DNA from: an uncultured Bacilli bacterium
GTDB taxonomy: Bacteria > Bacillota_I > Bacilli_A > RF39 > UBA660
Reading direction: 5' to 3'
DNA length: 64,000 nt
Assembly: GCA_934119965.1 (NCBI GenBank)
Contig: CAKOTA010000005.1
Location: 1-64,000 of the forward strand
Shown: positions 52,240-60,474 of the stretch, one piece after another
Numbering within the stretch: the stretch's first letter is position 1
Layout: every line of letters starts with the position of its first letter
Notes under the pieces: generated by a model
Told to the model about the DNA's origin: nothing
Database searches by the model: none
What the model saw: the letters and a program-made list of their open reading frames with translations, nothing else
Made by a program: the position numbers and the translations under genes

Positions 52240-52794
52240 TTAATTCAATTCTTTATATTTAGATTCAAACAAATCTTTTTCAGTATCTTCTACTTCTGTT
52301 TCTTCTATTTTAGGTAAATCTTCAATACTTTTTAATCCAAAATAATCTAAAAAATTTTCTGTAACATTATATAATATTGGTCGACCTGGTTTATCAGATC
52401 TTCCAACATCTTTTATTAAATTTTTAAGTAATAATTTTCTTACTAAATGACTACTATTAATTCCTCTTATTTCATCAATTTCTATTCTTGTAACTGGTCC
52501 ATTATAAGCTATGATTGCTAAAGTTTCTAAAGCCGCATTACTTAATAATGAATTTGCTTCTTCATCAACTAATTTTTCGTAATATTTTTTATGTTCAGGT
52601 TTAGTGGTTAATTTTATTCTTTTACCAAACAACTCAACATTTAATCCTCTTTCACTACTACTATAATTATCTATAAGTTCTCTGATTAATTCTTTTAATT
52701 CTTCATCAGTTATTTCAAGAATATTTTTTATAGTTTCTAATTCTATTCCTTCATCACCGGATATAAATAGTAAACCCTCTAAAACTGCTATCAT
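52240..52794 (-). CDS. scpB: Segregation and condensation protein B
   Basis: 184 residues, two winged helices: AVLEGLLFISGDEGIELETI, LSNAALETLAIIAYNGPVTR and GRPILYNVTENFLDYFGLKS are ScpB signatures. With ScpA it completes the SMC complex for chromosome segregation. It overlaps scpA by 4 nt. Confidence 0.96.
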   Translation of the reverse strand: MIAVLEGLLFISGDEGIELETIKNILEITDEELKELIRELIDNYSSSERGLNVELFGKRIKLTTKPEHKKYYEKLVDEEANSLLSNAALETLAIIAYNGPVTRIEIDEIRGINSSHLVRKLLLKNLIKDVGRSDKPGRPILYNVTENFLDYFGLKSIEDLPKIEETEVEDTEKDLFESKYKELN

Positions 52795-53516
52795 TCTTCA
52801 CCTCTTAATGAAAGAATTATTTTACTAAAATTATTATCTTGTGTTATTTTTAATTCTTGTCTTTTAGCAAGTGTTAAAATTGATAAAAATGTTACAACAA
52901 TATAATCTTTGTTAACTTCTTCAAATAATTCTTCAAATTCTATTTTTTTCTTTTGTTTTAAAATATTTCTAATTTCAGTACTTCTTTCACCTACGGAATA
53001 TTCTTTTTTTGTAATCTTTGTATTTAAAGGTTGCTCCAATTTCTTTCTTTCTAGGAACTTATTAAAGGCATTCATTAAATCTTCAATACCAATATCGCCT
53101 AAGTCAATATTTTCTTCTACTATTTTAAAATGACTTAAATCGCTTGGATCTTTACTAAACACTTGTTTTCTATCCATTTCTAGTTGTTTGAATTCCGGTA
53201 ATTTCTCTTTATATTGTTTATATTCAATTAACCTTCTAATTAATTTTTCTCTTGGATCTTCTTCATATTCATCTTCTTCTATTTCTTGTTTTGGCAATAA
53301 TATAGAAGATTTCATTTCAATAAGTTCAGCTGCCATTATTAAATATTCGCTAGCAATATCTAAATCTAATTTTTCCATTTCATTTATGTAATCTAAATAT
53401 TGTTTAGTTATTTCTTCAATGCTTATATCACAAATATTAATATCTGATTTTTTTATTAAATGAAGTAATAAATCCATTGGACCTTCAAATTCATTAATCA
53501 TTATTTTATAATCCAT
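52791..53516 (-). CDS. scpA: Segregation and condensation protein A
   Basis: 242 residues, the kleisin of the SMC complex. INEFEGPMDLLLHLIKKSDI and ITKQYLDYINEMEKLDLDIA are the conserved N-terminus; the winged C-terminus ends with LSILTLAKRQELKIT. The start at 53516 uses AAGGATGTG; the upstream GTG overlaps this site. It ends in TGA overlapping the scpB start. Confidence 0.96.
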   Translation of the reverse strand: MDYKIMINEFEGPMDLLLHLIKKSDINICDISIEEITKQYLDYINEMEKLDLDIASEYLIMAAELIEMKSSILLPKQEIEEDEYEEDPREKLIRRLIEYKQYKEKLPEFKQLEMDRKQVFSKDPSDLSHFKIVEENIDLGDIGIEDLMNAFNKFLERKKLEQPLNTKITKKEYSVGERSTEIRNILKQKKKIEFEELFEEVNKDYIVVTFLSILTLAKRQELKITQDNNFSKIILSLRGEE

Positions 53517-53636
53517 AAGTTTCACATCCTTAATAATTATAACATAATTTTTATTTTTTTTACATATTCATTTTCTTTTATATCGTTAAATTTCTTATTA
53601 TTTTAATTATATGTTATAATCTATTTGGTGAATGAA

Positions 53637-53939
53637 ATGAAAAAATTTAATATGATAGATGAAGAATTTATTTGTGAAAATTGTGGTAAAAATGTTCCAA
53701 AATCTAATTATACAGCTAGAGACCATTGTCCTCATTGCTTATATTCTAAACACGTAGATATTAATCCTGGTGATAGATTGAATGATTGTCTTGGATTATT
53801 GGAACCAATTGGGATTGAAAAATTTAAAAATACATATAAAATTATATACAAATGTGAAAAGTGTAAAAAATTACATAAAAACATTATGGCTAATGACGAT
53901 AATATGGATTTAATAATTAATTTATCAATAAAAAAATAG
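53637..53939 (+). CDS. RNHCP domain protein
   Basis: 100 residues. FICENCGKNVPKSNYTARDH then CPHCLYSKHVD, NPGDRLNDCLGLLEPIGIE and YKCEKCKKLHKN form the zinc-finger RNHCP pattern (Arg-Asp-His-Cys-Pro). These small proteins are of unknown function and may bind nucleic acid. Promoter with extended -10 TGTTATAAT at 53612-53620; GGTGAATGA precedes the ATG. Confidence 0.85.
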   Translation: MKKFNMIDEEFICENCGKNVPKSNYTARDHCPHCLYSKHVDINPGDRLNDCLGLLEPIGIEKFKNTYKIIYKCEKCKKLHKNIMANDDNMDLIINLSIKK

Positions 53940-53957
53940 GCTTTGCCTATTTTTTAT
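53932..53957. terminator. Terminator between RNHCP and tail-anchored protein genes
   Basis: AAAAATAGGC-TTT-GCCTATTTTT stem serving both convergent genes. Confidence 0.85.
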
Positions 53958-54319
53958 AATGCTATAAGTGGTATTAATATAATTATTATTAATAAAAATA
54001 ATCCTAACATTAATACTTTCATTAATGATTTATTTCCCTTCAAATCAACTTTAATGTCTTTAGGATCTATTTGTTCTGGCTCTTCCTCTTCTTTATTTAA
54101 ATTTACTTTAGCACTTGGATTTTCATTAATTTCTGTATCTATCTTTTTATCTTCAATTTTTCGATTATTAACTATATCATCATAGGTTTCAACAGGTGCT
54201 TCTTCATACATTGGTTCTAATGGAACTGGTTTAACTTCTTGTTTTGCTTTTTCCATTTCTTCCTTTATATTTGAAAAATCTAATTCTTCTGTATATCCGT
54301 TTTCTAAATTATTGTTCAT
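53954..54319 (-). CDS. Acidic tail-anchored membrane protein
   Basis: 121 residues, not recognised. A Glu/Asp/Pro-rich cytoplasmic part (about 1-95) is followed by one C-terminal membrane helix (MKVLMLGLFLLIIIILIPLI). It lies 12 nt behind ezrA in the same operon, so a link to division is possible but not shown. AGGGAGG before the ATG. Confidence 0.6.
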   Translation of the reverse strand: MNNNLENGYTEELDFSNIKEEMEKAKQEVKPVPLEPMYEEAPVETYDDIVNNRKIEDKKIDTEINENPSAKVNLNKEEEEPEQIDPKDIKVDLKGNKSLMKVLMLGLFLLIIIILIPLIAL

Positions 54320-54331
54320 ACTTTCCTCCCT

Positions 54332-56050
54332 TTAATTTCCTTTAGAATATAAATTTAATAATTTATCATATATTCCAGGTTCTACTTTATTTAGTGAATT
54401 AATTGTTATTTCTAATGATTTTTGATATTCTCCATTATAAAATAGCTTCTCAGAATAAGTTAAATACTTGTCTAATTCTTCTTCACTACTTCTATATCTA
54501 TTTCCATAGACTATAGCCATTTCAGCAAACATAGCAGTTCTCATCATTTCTTTTGTTGTTTTAAATAATTTAAGAACTAAATCACGAGCAGTATCCACTC
54601 TTGTATTTAAAACATCAATTGTTATTGGTTTCTTATCCAATTCTTTAATAATTTCTTTAATGGCAGTTTGAGCTTCACTTAATTCAACAAAATAAGTTTT
54701 AGGAATAACTGGTAAGTTATATTCTCTAATTTTATTTTTAGAATCATGAAGAATAATTTTAATTTCCTCCAATTGTTGTCTTGCTCTTATTTCATCATCT
54801 TTCATACTACCAATAGAATTTAATACCATATCTACTCTTTCCTCAGAATTTGCTAACTTAAGTGATAAATTTTCTATTTCTTTAGTTAGTTTAGAATAAG
54901 CAAATGTGTTATTTCCAGTATGATCATTTAATACTTTATAATCATTATTTAAATTTTCAACATCAATTCTTACTTGTTCTAATATATCTATTTCTTCTGG
55001 TTTTAAATTATAAACAGCTTTTATTTCATCTAATTGGTTAAATAATTCTGTCATCAAACGATTATTTTTCTTAAGTTTTTTCTCAAATACAATACTTGTT
55101 TCTTCATATGTTTTTTTGTCAACTTTTTCTTTTTCAAAATCTGTAAATACTGAATCAAAATAATCAGATAATACTTTCAATTCAAATAAGCTATCTTCTA
55201 AGTTTAACACATTAGCTCTATCTTTGATATCGTCAATTTTTTTATTTGCTTCATCTATATTATACTCAATATTTAAATAATCTAACGGATATCCTTCTTC
55301 TGTCATCTGATCATATTCTTCTTTTATATCAGATATTTTTTTAGGTAATACTGTATTAACCATTAAATAGATACTTGGTAATTCTTCAAGTACAATTTCC
55401 ATATGTTTTAACATTTCATCAATTGATTTTACAACATTTGGAACTTCTGTATATTCATTATTTTCCATTAAAGTTTCAAAGCTCTCAAATCTTGTAGCAA
55501 TATTCTCAAATTGTAAATCTATTGGTTCACTATATTCGCCAAACTCTGATTTTGTTTCTTTATACTTATCATATAAATCACGATATTTTCCTTTTAAACT
55601 AGTAATTATTGCTCTATTTCTTTCTTCACTTGTTGTTATTTCTTTTATTTCATTAAGCAAGAATTCACTATTAGTTCTTACTTTATATATTTCCATTTCA
55701 AGTTTAGCAATTTTATAAATTGTATCTTTATAATCTTGTTGTGATAGTGAGTAATTAGCATCCAATAACATATCAGTTATTTTAGGAATTTGATTAGTTC
55801 TAATTACATCTAATCTATCTTTCCATTTATTATACATTGTTTCTAATTTTTCGTTTTTAACTAATGATTCTACTTTAGTAAGTTCTGGAATTATTGGTGA
55901 ACTATCAATTTTATTTTTTTCGATTTCAAGATTTGATAATTGTTTTTTAATTTTTGCTGTTTTTTTCTTTTGAAGTAATATTAATACTGTTACTATTAAT
56001 ATTAAAGCTAAAATCATCAAGGATATAATTGATATTATAATTGTATCCAC
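54332..56050 (-). CDS. ezrA: Septation ring formation regulator EzrA
   Basis: 572 residues. One N-terminal membrane helix (about 3-26) and then four spectrin-like coiled-coil repeats; the C-terminal QGNR-like patch appears as MAIVYGNRYRSSEEELDKYL. EzrA limits FtsZ rings to mid-cell and is specific to Bacilli. The start is GTG at 56050 behind GAGGTGG. Upstream of it, divergently, lies rpsD, as in the Bacillus neighbourhood. Confidence 0.93.
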   Translation of the reverse strand: MDTIIISIISLMILALILIVTVLILLQKKKTAKIKKQLSNLEIEKNKIDSSPIIPELTKVESLVKNEKLETMYNKWKDRLDVIRTNQIPKITDMLLDANYSLSQQDYKDTIYKIAKLEMEIYKVRTNSEFLLNEIKEITTSEERNRAIITSLKGKYRDLYDKYKETKSEFGEYSEPIDLQFENIATRFESFETLMENNEYTEVPNVVKSIDEMLKHMEIVLEELPSIYLMVNTVLPKKISDIKEEYDQMTEEGYPLDYLNIEYNIDEANKKIDDIKDRANVLNLEDSLFELKVLSDYFDSVFTDFEKEKVDKKTYEETSIVFEKKLKKNNRLMTELFNQLDEIKAVYNLKPEEIDILEQVRIDVENLNNDYKVLNDHTGNNTFAYSKLTKEIENLSLKLANSEERVDMVLNSIGSMKDDEIRARQQLEEIKIILHDSKNKIREYNLPVIPKTYFVELSEAQTAIKEIIKELDKKPITIDVLNTRVDTARDLVLKLFKTTKEMMRTAMFAEMAIVYGNRYRSSEEELDKYLTYSEKLFYNGEYQKSLEITINSLNKVEPGIYDKLLNLYSKGN

Positions 56051-56192
56051 TAGAACCACCTCGTTATTATAATTTTACCACAAATTGTGTTTTTTTTACA
56101 TATTTTTTATTCTTATTATATAGTTATTGTATCATATTTTATTTTTTTTGTACATTTTAATTTAAAATTTCATATAATTATGTAGTTAACGC

Positions 56193-56221
56193 TTGACTTA
56201 TAAGGGGAAAATATATATAAT
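56193..56221 (+). promoter_or_regulatory. Sigma-A promoter of rpsD
   Basis: TTGACT, 17-nt spacer, TATAAT; drives a leader of about 155 nt. Confidence 0.8.
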
Positions 56222-56225
56222 TATA

Positions 56226-56382
56226 GGTGCTTAAAACGTTGGCAGCGTTATTTTGAAAATTGTAATGTGTTTATTACCCTGTGGGTTATTGTGTAGCTTT
56301 AGCTGCAAAGTGAAGATATTAAAATAAACACCCTACAGTTTGGCAAGATAACCTTTATGTTTAGGCAGAAAGGAGAGATTTT
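56226..56382 (+). ncRNA. rpsD 5' leader, candidate S4 autoregulatory RNA
   Basis: Long G+C-richer leader with several stems: ACGTTGGCAGCGT, GTAGC-TTTA-GCTGC, and paired TGTTTATTACCC / GGGTTATTGTG regions. S4 represses rpsD through such a leader in Bacillus. Structure match not computed. Confidence 0.6.
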
Positions 56383-56982
56383 ATGTCAAGATATACTGGT
56401 TCTACTTATAGAAAATCACGTAGACTTGGTTTTTCTGTTTTAGAAAACGGAAAAGAATTAGCAAGAAGACCATATGCACCTGGTCAACACGGATCTGATC
56501 GTAAAAAGGTTTCTGATTATGGTGTTCAATTACAAGAAAAACAAAAAGTTAGATTTATGTATGGTCTAAATGAAAAACAATTTAGAAAAATATTTGATGA
56601 AGCTGGTAAGATGAAAGGTGTTCATGGTGAAAACTTCTTAAGATTACTAGAAAGTCGTCTAGATAACTTAGTTTATCGTATCGGTTTTTCTACTACAAGA
56701 AAAGGTGCTAGACAACTTGTTAACCACGGACATATTACTGTAAATGGTAAAAAAGTTGATATTCCTTCTTACAGAGTTAAACCTGGTGATGTAATCAGTG
56801 TTAAAGATTCTGATAAAGAATTAGCAATTATTAAATCTTCATTAGAAGCTACTCATAACAGAGTTGAATATGTTACTTATGATGATAAAAAAATGGTTGC
56901 TACTTATGTTAGATATCCTGAAAGAAGCGAATTAAATGCTGATATCAATGAATCATTAATTGTTGAATTCTACAACAGATAA
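56383..56982 (+). CDS. rpsD: 30S ribosomal protein S4
   Basis: 199 residues. [40 protein letters not shown], and the S4 RNA-binding domain [20 protein letters not shown], with [18 protein letters not shown]. The primary 16S binder that nucleates the 30S body. No zinc cysteines near the N-terminus (C-minus form). AAAGGAG before the ATG. Confidence 0.98.
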   Translation: MSRYTGSTYRKSRRLGFSVLENGKELARRPYAPGQHGSDRKKVSDYGVQLQEKQKVRFMYGLNEKQFRKIFDEAGKMKGVHGENFLRLLESRLDNLVYRIGFSTTRKGARQLVNHGHITVNGKKVDIPSYRVKPGDVISVKDSDKELAIIKSSLEATHNRVEYVTYDDKKMVATYVRYPERSELNADINESLIVEFYNR

Positions 56983-56986
56983 TGTT

Positions 56987-57016
56987 AAAAAGATAAGTTT
57001 GAAACTTATCTTTTTT
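56987..57016 (+). terminator. Terminator of rpsD
   Basis: AAAAAGATAAGTTT and its complement, ending in TTTTTTT. Confidence 0.85.
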
Positions 57017-59136
57017 TAATCTATTTCTATTCTCAATGTGTTAATGCCCATCTCGAACAATTTATTAGAATCAAGTTCTATTTTTTCATAATTTTTAATA
57101 TGAATTAAATTATCTCTTTTAATTAATTTAAATTCTTTATTATTTATATCTTTTAAATAACCACTATTAGTATTATATTTTTTTAATATATCATATTTTG
57201 TAATCATTATCTCTGGATAACTAGATATAATAACTTCTAAATTAGGATTTTGATTATACCTCTTTTTATAATTATCGATTAATAATTTGATATCATCATA
57301 TTTCATTTCATATGATAAAGTAACTCTTTTAACTCCTAAACTATTTAAAAAAGCAACACCATACGAATTAACTATATTTAAAGAAAAATCAGATACTCCT
57401 TTATTTAAGTAGACACTACCTATTTCACTATTTAAATAATTACCACTAGGAATATCTTTAATCACCCTAGGTAATTTATAAATAATTTCATCATTAATTA
57501 ACTCTTTATTTTCTGTATAAATATATTTATAATCTTTAATATTCAATTTTTCTTTATCATTGATTAAATATGAAAAACCTGGCTTTTCTATATATTCAGT
57601 AGTATTAATATAATAATCTTTTTTCAAATAATTAGTTTTATATATTCTTTTTTTATTTAGTTCTAATACAGCATTTCTTCTTAGATCATTTAAATCAGAA
57701 ATTCTAACAAATATATTTTCATCTCTTTTAATATCAAATTCATCTATTGTGTAAACAGTATCACCTAACTTATTTATTTGTTTCATTATATCTTCATTTT
57801 TCATATTAATTTTATTAGATTTTTGAACTAATTCACCAAATACTTCTATTTTATTTATCCCATCATTAAATATAAGTTTTAATGGTTTATCTATATATAA
57901 TTCAATAAAACAATTAATTTTCACTTTTCTTAAATTTAATTTAATCTTATTATCAATCTCATTCAACTGCTTTATATCCGTTGTCTTCAAAACAACATCA
58001 TTTACTTTAACATCATAATTATTATCTAACTCTATTATTTCATTTTGTAAAGCACTACTTACTAATTTACCTTTTTTGTACATTTTATTGACAATTCCGC
58101 CATCTTCAGTTTTACCAATAAATCTAATTCCATCACCTTGATTTAAATTATCGGTTAATTTTATTTTGATTTTTTTGCCAACTGAGGTAACAGAACCAAT
58201 CTTAATTCCCATATGATTAGGTCTAAATTCATTAGTAAAATCATTATTGTTTTCATTAAAAATAAATCCTTTAGTAAATTCACGATTAAATATTTTTTTC
58301 ATTTCTTTTATATCATTATCGGTTATTCTTGTTTCTTTGTATTTTAAATAATTATCTATTGCTTTACGATATAAACTAGTAATTAAATAAACATATTCTG
58401 GTCTTTTCATTCGGCCTTCTATTTTTAAACTATCTACTCCTATATCAATAAGCTTACCAATATTTAAAATAGTATTTAAATCTTTAGTACTTAATAAATA
58501 TTTATCTTTATTCAATTTATGATCACTATATAAATCATATTTCATTCTACAAGGTTGACTACAAGTTCCTCTATTACCACTTCTACCAGTTAAAAAATAA
58601 CTCATTAAACATTCACCAGAATAACTTATACATAAGGCCCCATGAATAAATATTTCTAGCTCAATATTGGTATTTTTTTTAATATTACTAATTGTATCAA
58701 TATCTGTTTCCCTAGCTAAAACTACTCTTTTTATTCCCATATCAGTTGCGAATTTAACACCTTCTAAGTTATGAATATGCATTTGTGTAGAAGCGTGTAT
58801 TTCTAAATTAGGATATGTTTTTCTAACTAAATCCATCATCCCTAAATCTTGAATTATAATAGCATCAACATTATTTTTATGAAGAAAATCAATATAATTC
58901 ATAAATTCACTTATCTCTTTATCGTAAACTAAAGTATTAACTGTTACATATACTTTTACACCATATAAATGGGCATATTTAATTGCTTCAATTATTTCTT
59001 CTTCATTAAAGTTTCCGGCGTAACTTCTAGCTCCAAACATAGTACCACCAATGTATACTGCATCACATCCAGCTTGAATAGCAGCAATTAAACATTCCAT
59101 ATTACCAGCTGGCGCTAACAACTCAGGTTTCTTCAT
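57016..59136 (-). CDS. U32-family RNA hydroxylation protein / peptidase
   Basis: 706 residues, long two-domain form. KPELLAPAGNMECLIAAIQA, DAVYIGG, HASTQMHIHN, then the U32 signature LEIFIHGALCISYSGECLMS and GNRGTCSQPCRMKYDL with the four iron-sulfur cysteines, and RMKRPEYVYLIT. The C-terminal half is DUF3656-like. Relatives RlhA and TrhP hydroxylate cytidine or uridine in rRNA/tRNA; which one this is cannot be told. Confidence 0.9.
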   Translation of the reverse strand: MKKPELLAPAGNMECLIAAIQAGCDAVYIGGTMFGARSYAGNFNEEEIIEAIKYAHLYGVKVYVTVNTLVYDKEISEFMNYIDFLHKNNVDAIIIQDLGMMDLVRKTYPNLEIHASTQMHIHNLEGVKFATDMGIKRVVLARETDIDTISNIKKNTNIELEIFIHGALCISYSGECLMSYFLTGRSGNRGTCSQPCRMKYDLYSDHKLNKDKYLLSTKDLNTILNIGKLIDIGVDSLKIEGRMKRPEYVYLITSLYRKAIDNYLKYKETRITDNDIKEMKKIFNREFTKGFIFNENNNDFTNEFRPNHMGIKIGSVTSVGKKIKIKLTDNLNQGDGIRFIGKTEDGGIVNKMYKKGKLVSSALQNEIIELDNNYDVKVNDVVLKTTDIKQLNEIDNKIKLNLRKVKINCFIELYIDKPLKLIFNDGINKIEVFGELVQKSNKINMKNEDIMKQINKLGDTVYTIDEFDIKRDENIFVRISDLNDLRRNAVLELNKKRIYKTNYLKKDYYINTTEYIEKPGFSYLINDKEKLNIKDYKYIYTENKELINDEIIYKLPRVIKDIPSGNYLNSEIGSVYLNKGVSDFSLNIVNSYGVAFLNSLGVKRVTLSYEMKYDDIKLLIDNYKKRYNQNPNLEVIISSYPEIMITKYDILKKYNTNSGYLKDINNKEFKLIKRDNLIHIKNYEKIELDSNKLFEMGINTLRIEID

Positions 59137-59160
59137 AAAATCACCAATATTATCTTATCA

Positions 59161-59967
59161 TTATTCTTCTAAATGTTCAACGATATTAGTAATTGTAAAT
59201 CCCTTATTTTTTATATATTTAATTATTATATCTAAATTATCGATTAAATTATTACTTACTTTATAACTAATTAAACTTCCACTATCTAAAATTTTTTTTG
59301 TTTCATATAGATAGTTATTATCAATAGTGTTTACTAATATAGTATTCATTTTTTCTTTAGAGCAATTTTTTAAAAATTCTTTATTCTTATCTGATACAAA
59401 ACAATAATTTTTTTGTTTTAGAACATCTTTTATAACTGAATTCAAATGTTTATTTTTATCTCTAATTATAAAATTATGATTTTTTTGCGCTAAAGATAGT
59501 AATAAATCACCATTTTTTTCAAGCCAAACATTGTTAATTGCAAAAGTCACTTTTATTTCATTATTATCAATTATTTTTTTGATTTCTTCTATATCAGTAT
59601 TACCATCTAATACAAATATTAAACTAACCATATTTTTAGTTTTATTACCACTTATTATATATTTATCATAATTATTTTTTAATGATCCTTTATTATCAAT
59701 TTTTTCATATACTAATAGTTTTTCATTATAAACGCCATTTTGTTTCATTTTTCTATAGCTTTCATTTATATTAATCTTTTTTTCCAAAATACCAGGTATG
59801 ATTGTATCTTTATCAATCTTACTATCTAATGCCGGAATATTATTTTGTTCTTTTATTTTAATCATTATTTCATCATATTCTCTAACAACCATTACTGTTT
59901 TTTCAGTATAAACAAAACTTATTATCACTAGTCCAATTATTCCTATGGCATTAAAGACTTTCTTCAT
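59161..59967 (-). CDS. Membrane-anchored NodB-fold protein without catalytic residues
   Basis: 268 residues. A signal anchor (about 5-22) and a C-terminal domain with the deacetylase-like run MVSLIFVLDGNTDIEEIKKI, IKVTFAINNVWLEKNGDLLL and AQKNHNFIIRDKNKHLN. At the place of TFDDGP it has VLDG and no HSxxH. It looks like a polysaccharide deacetylase fold that has lost activity, perhaps binding glycan. It lies 24 nt downstream of... its own stop precedes the U32 gene start on the same strand, so they may form one unit. Confidence 0.6.
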   Translation of the reverse strand: MKKVFNAIGIIGLVIISFVYTEKTVMVVREYDEIMIKIKEQNNIPALDSKIDKDTIIPGILEKKININESYRKMKQNGVYNEKLLVYEKIDNKGSLKNNYDKYIISGNKTKNMVSLIFVLDGNTDIEEIKKIIDNNEIKVTFAINNVWLEKNGDLLLSLAQKNHNFIIRDKNKHLNSVIKDVLKQKNYCFVSDKNKEFLKNCSKEKMNTILVNTIDNNYLYETKKILDSGSLISYKVSNNLIDNLDIIIKYIKNKGFTITNIVEHLEE

Positions 59968-59984
59968 TGTATCACCTAATCAAA

Positions 59985-60031
59985 TATATGAAAAAAAATA
60001 GTTAATTAAAACTATTTTAAATCATAATTTA
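59985..60031 (-). repeat. 47-bp perfect direct repeat, left copy (with terminator)
   Basis: Identical to 60428-60474. On the minus strand it contains the last codons of the aminopeptidase gene (TATGATTTAAAATAG) and its terminator AAAATAGTT/AACTATTTT plus TTTT. Here no gene leads into it: it is an orphan copy of a gene end. Confidence 0.95.
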
Positions 60032-60077
60032 TATCTTTAATTTTTATACAATTAAATTTATAAAATAAATTAATTAA

Positions 60078-60098
60078 GAACATATGTTCTGGTATAAT
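60078..60098 (+). promoter_or_regulatory. LexA (SOS) box and extended -10 promoter of the toxin
   Basis: Perfect palindrome GAACATATGTTC fits the Gram-positive LexA box (GAAC-N4-GTTC) and directly abuts the extended -10 TGGTATAAT. LexA bound here would block RNA polymerase. It is the only such box I found in the window. Confidence 0.75.
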
Positions 60099-60152
60099 TA
60101 ACTTAGGAATATTTTAACAGTTGAGTGCTCGCCTCCGAAAGGAGGTGGTGAA

Positions 60153-60227
60153 ATGACTAAGAAAGATTTTTTAATCTTTGCTCTAATCATTATCATCATT
60201 CTACTTATACTTCTATTATTCAAGTGA
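60153..60227 (+). CDS. Candidate type I toxin peptide, 24 residues
   Basis: MTKKDF is followed by about 17 purely hydrophobic residues (Leu/Ile runs) and a final Lys: a single membrane helix as in TisB-, TxpA- or Fst-like toxins. The ribosome binding site GGAGG (60141-60145) is paired with CCTCC (60132-60136) across a GAAA loop. The 5' end TTGAGTGCT (60121-60129) complements AGCACTCAA (60246-60254), and GTTGAGTGCTCGCC (60120-60133) nearly complements 60283-60296. Such locked messages are usual for type I toxins. No database match was checked. Confidence 0.7.
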   Translation: MTKKDFLIFALIIIIILLILLLFK

Positions 60228-60240
60228 TAATGAATTATAA

Positions 60241-60344
60241 AAAAAAGCACTCAATCTAACAAGATTAAGTGCGTAACCAATTGGCAAGTACTCAACTTTG
60301 CGATGTTAAGTATTCCTTTTTTATATTATGCAAGTTTCCTTGAT
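60241..60344 (-). ncRNA. Candidate antisense antitoxin RNA
   Basis: Promoter TTGTCA-17 nt-TACTAT at 60351-60379 drives an RNA of about 104 nt toward the toxin gene. It ends at the hairpin GCACTTAATCT/AGATTGAGTGC plus eight T (60239-60272). It overlaps the 3' untranslated part of the toxin message by about 80 nt, including both segments that pair with the toxin 5' end, but not the ORF, as in TxpA/RatA and BsrG/SR4. Confidence 0.65.
60287..60322 (+). terminator. Terminator of the toxin message
   Basis: AGTACTCAAC/GTTAAGTATT stem (one mismatch, one wobble) followed by CCTTTTTT on the plus strand, inside the antisense RNA region. Confidence 0.65.
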
Positions 60345-60350
60345 ATATCC

Positions 60351-60379
60351 ATAGTAACACAAAAAATATTTTTTGACAA
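60351..60379 (-). promoter_or_regulatory. Promoter of the antisense RNA
   Basis: TTGTCA, 17-nt spacer, TACTAT on the minus strand; no SOS box near it. Confidence 0.6.
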
Positions 60380-60427
60380 GTTTTCTATTTTGATGATATC
60401 AATATAATACCTACTTTAAGAAATTAT

Positions 60428-60474
60428 TATATGAAAAAAAATAGTTAATTAAAACTATTTTAAATCATAATTTA
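60428..60474 (-). repeat. 47-bp perfect direct repeat, right copy (functional gene end)
   Basis: Contains the last six codons, stop and terminator of the M29 aminopeptidase gene. Identical to 59985-60031 in the same orientation, offset 443 bp. Confidence 0.95.

Larger units (their letters stand above)
60032..60427. mobile_element. 396-bp toxin-antitoxin cassette between 47-bp direct repeats
   Basis: The cassette holds an SOS-box promoter, a 24-codon hydrophobic peptide gene, and a convergent antisense RNA. It is bounded by perfect repeats of the end of the neighbouring aminopeptidase gene, as when an element integrates at a gene end and restores it. It carries no recombinase, so it would depend on one in trans, or arose by local duplication. 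Mobility is an inference. Confidence 0.45.

Noticed and set aside
60428..60474. 47-bp repeat as an assembly artefact
   Set aside because: The flanks of both copies differ on both sides and the cassette between has coherent promoters, gene and terminators; artefact cannot be excluded but is not the simplest reading.
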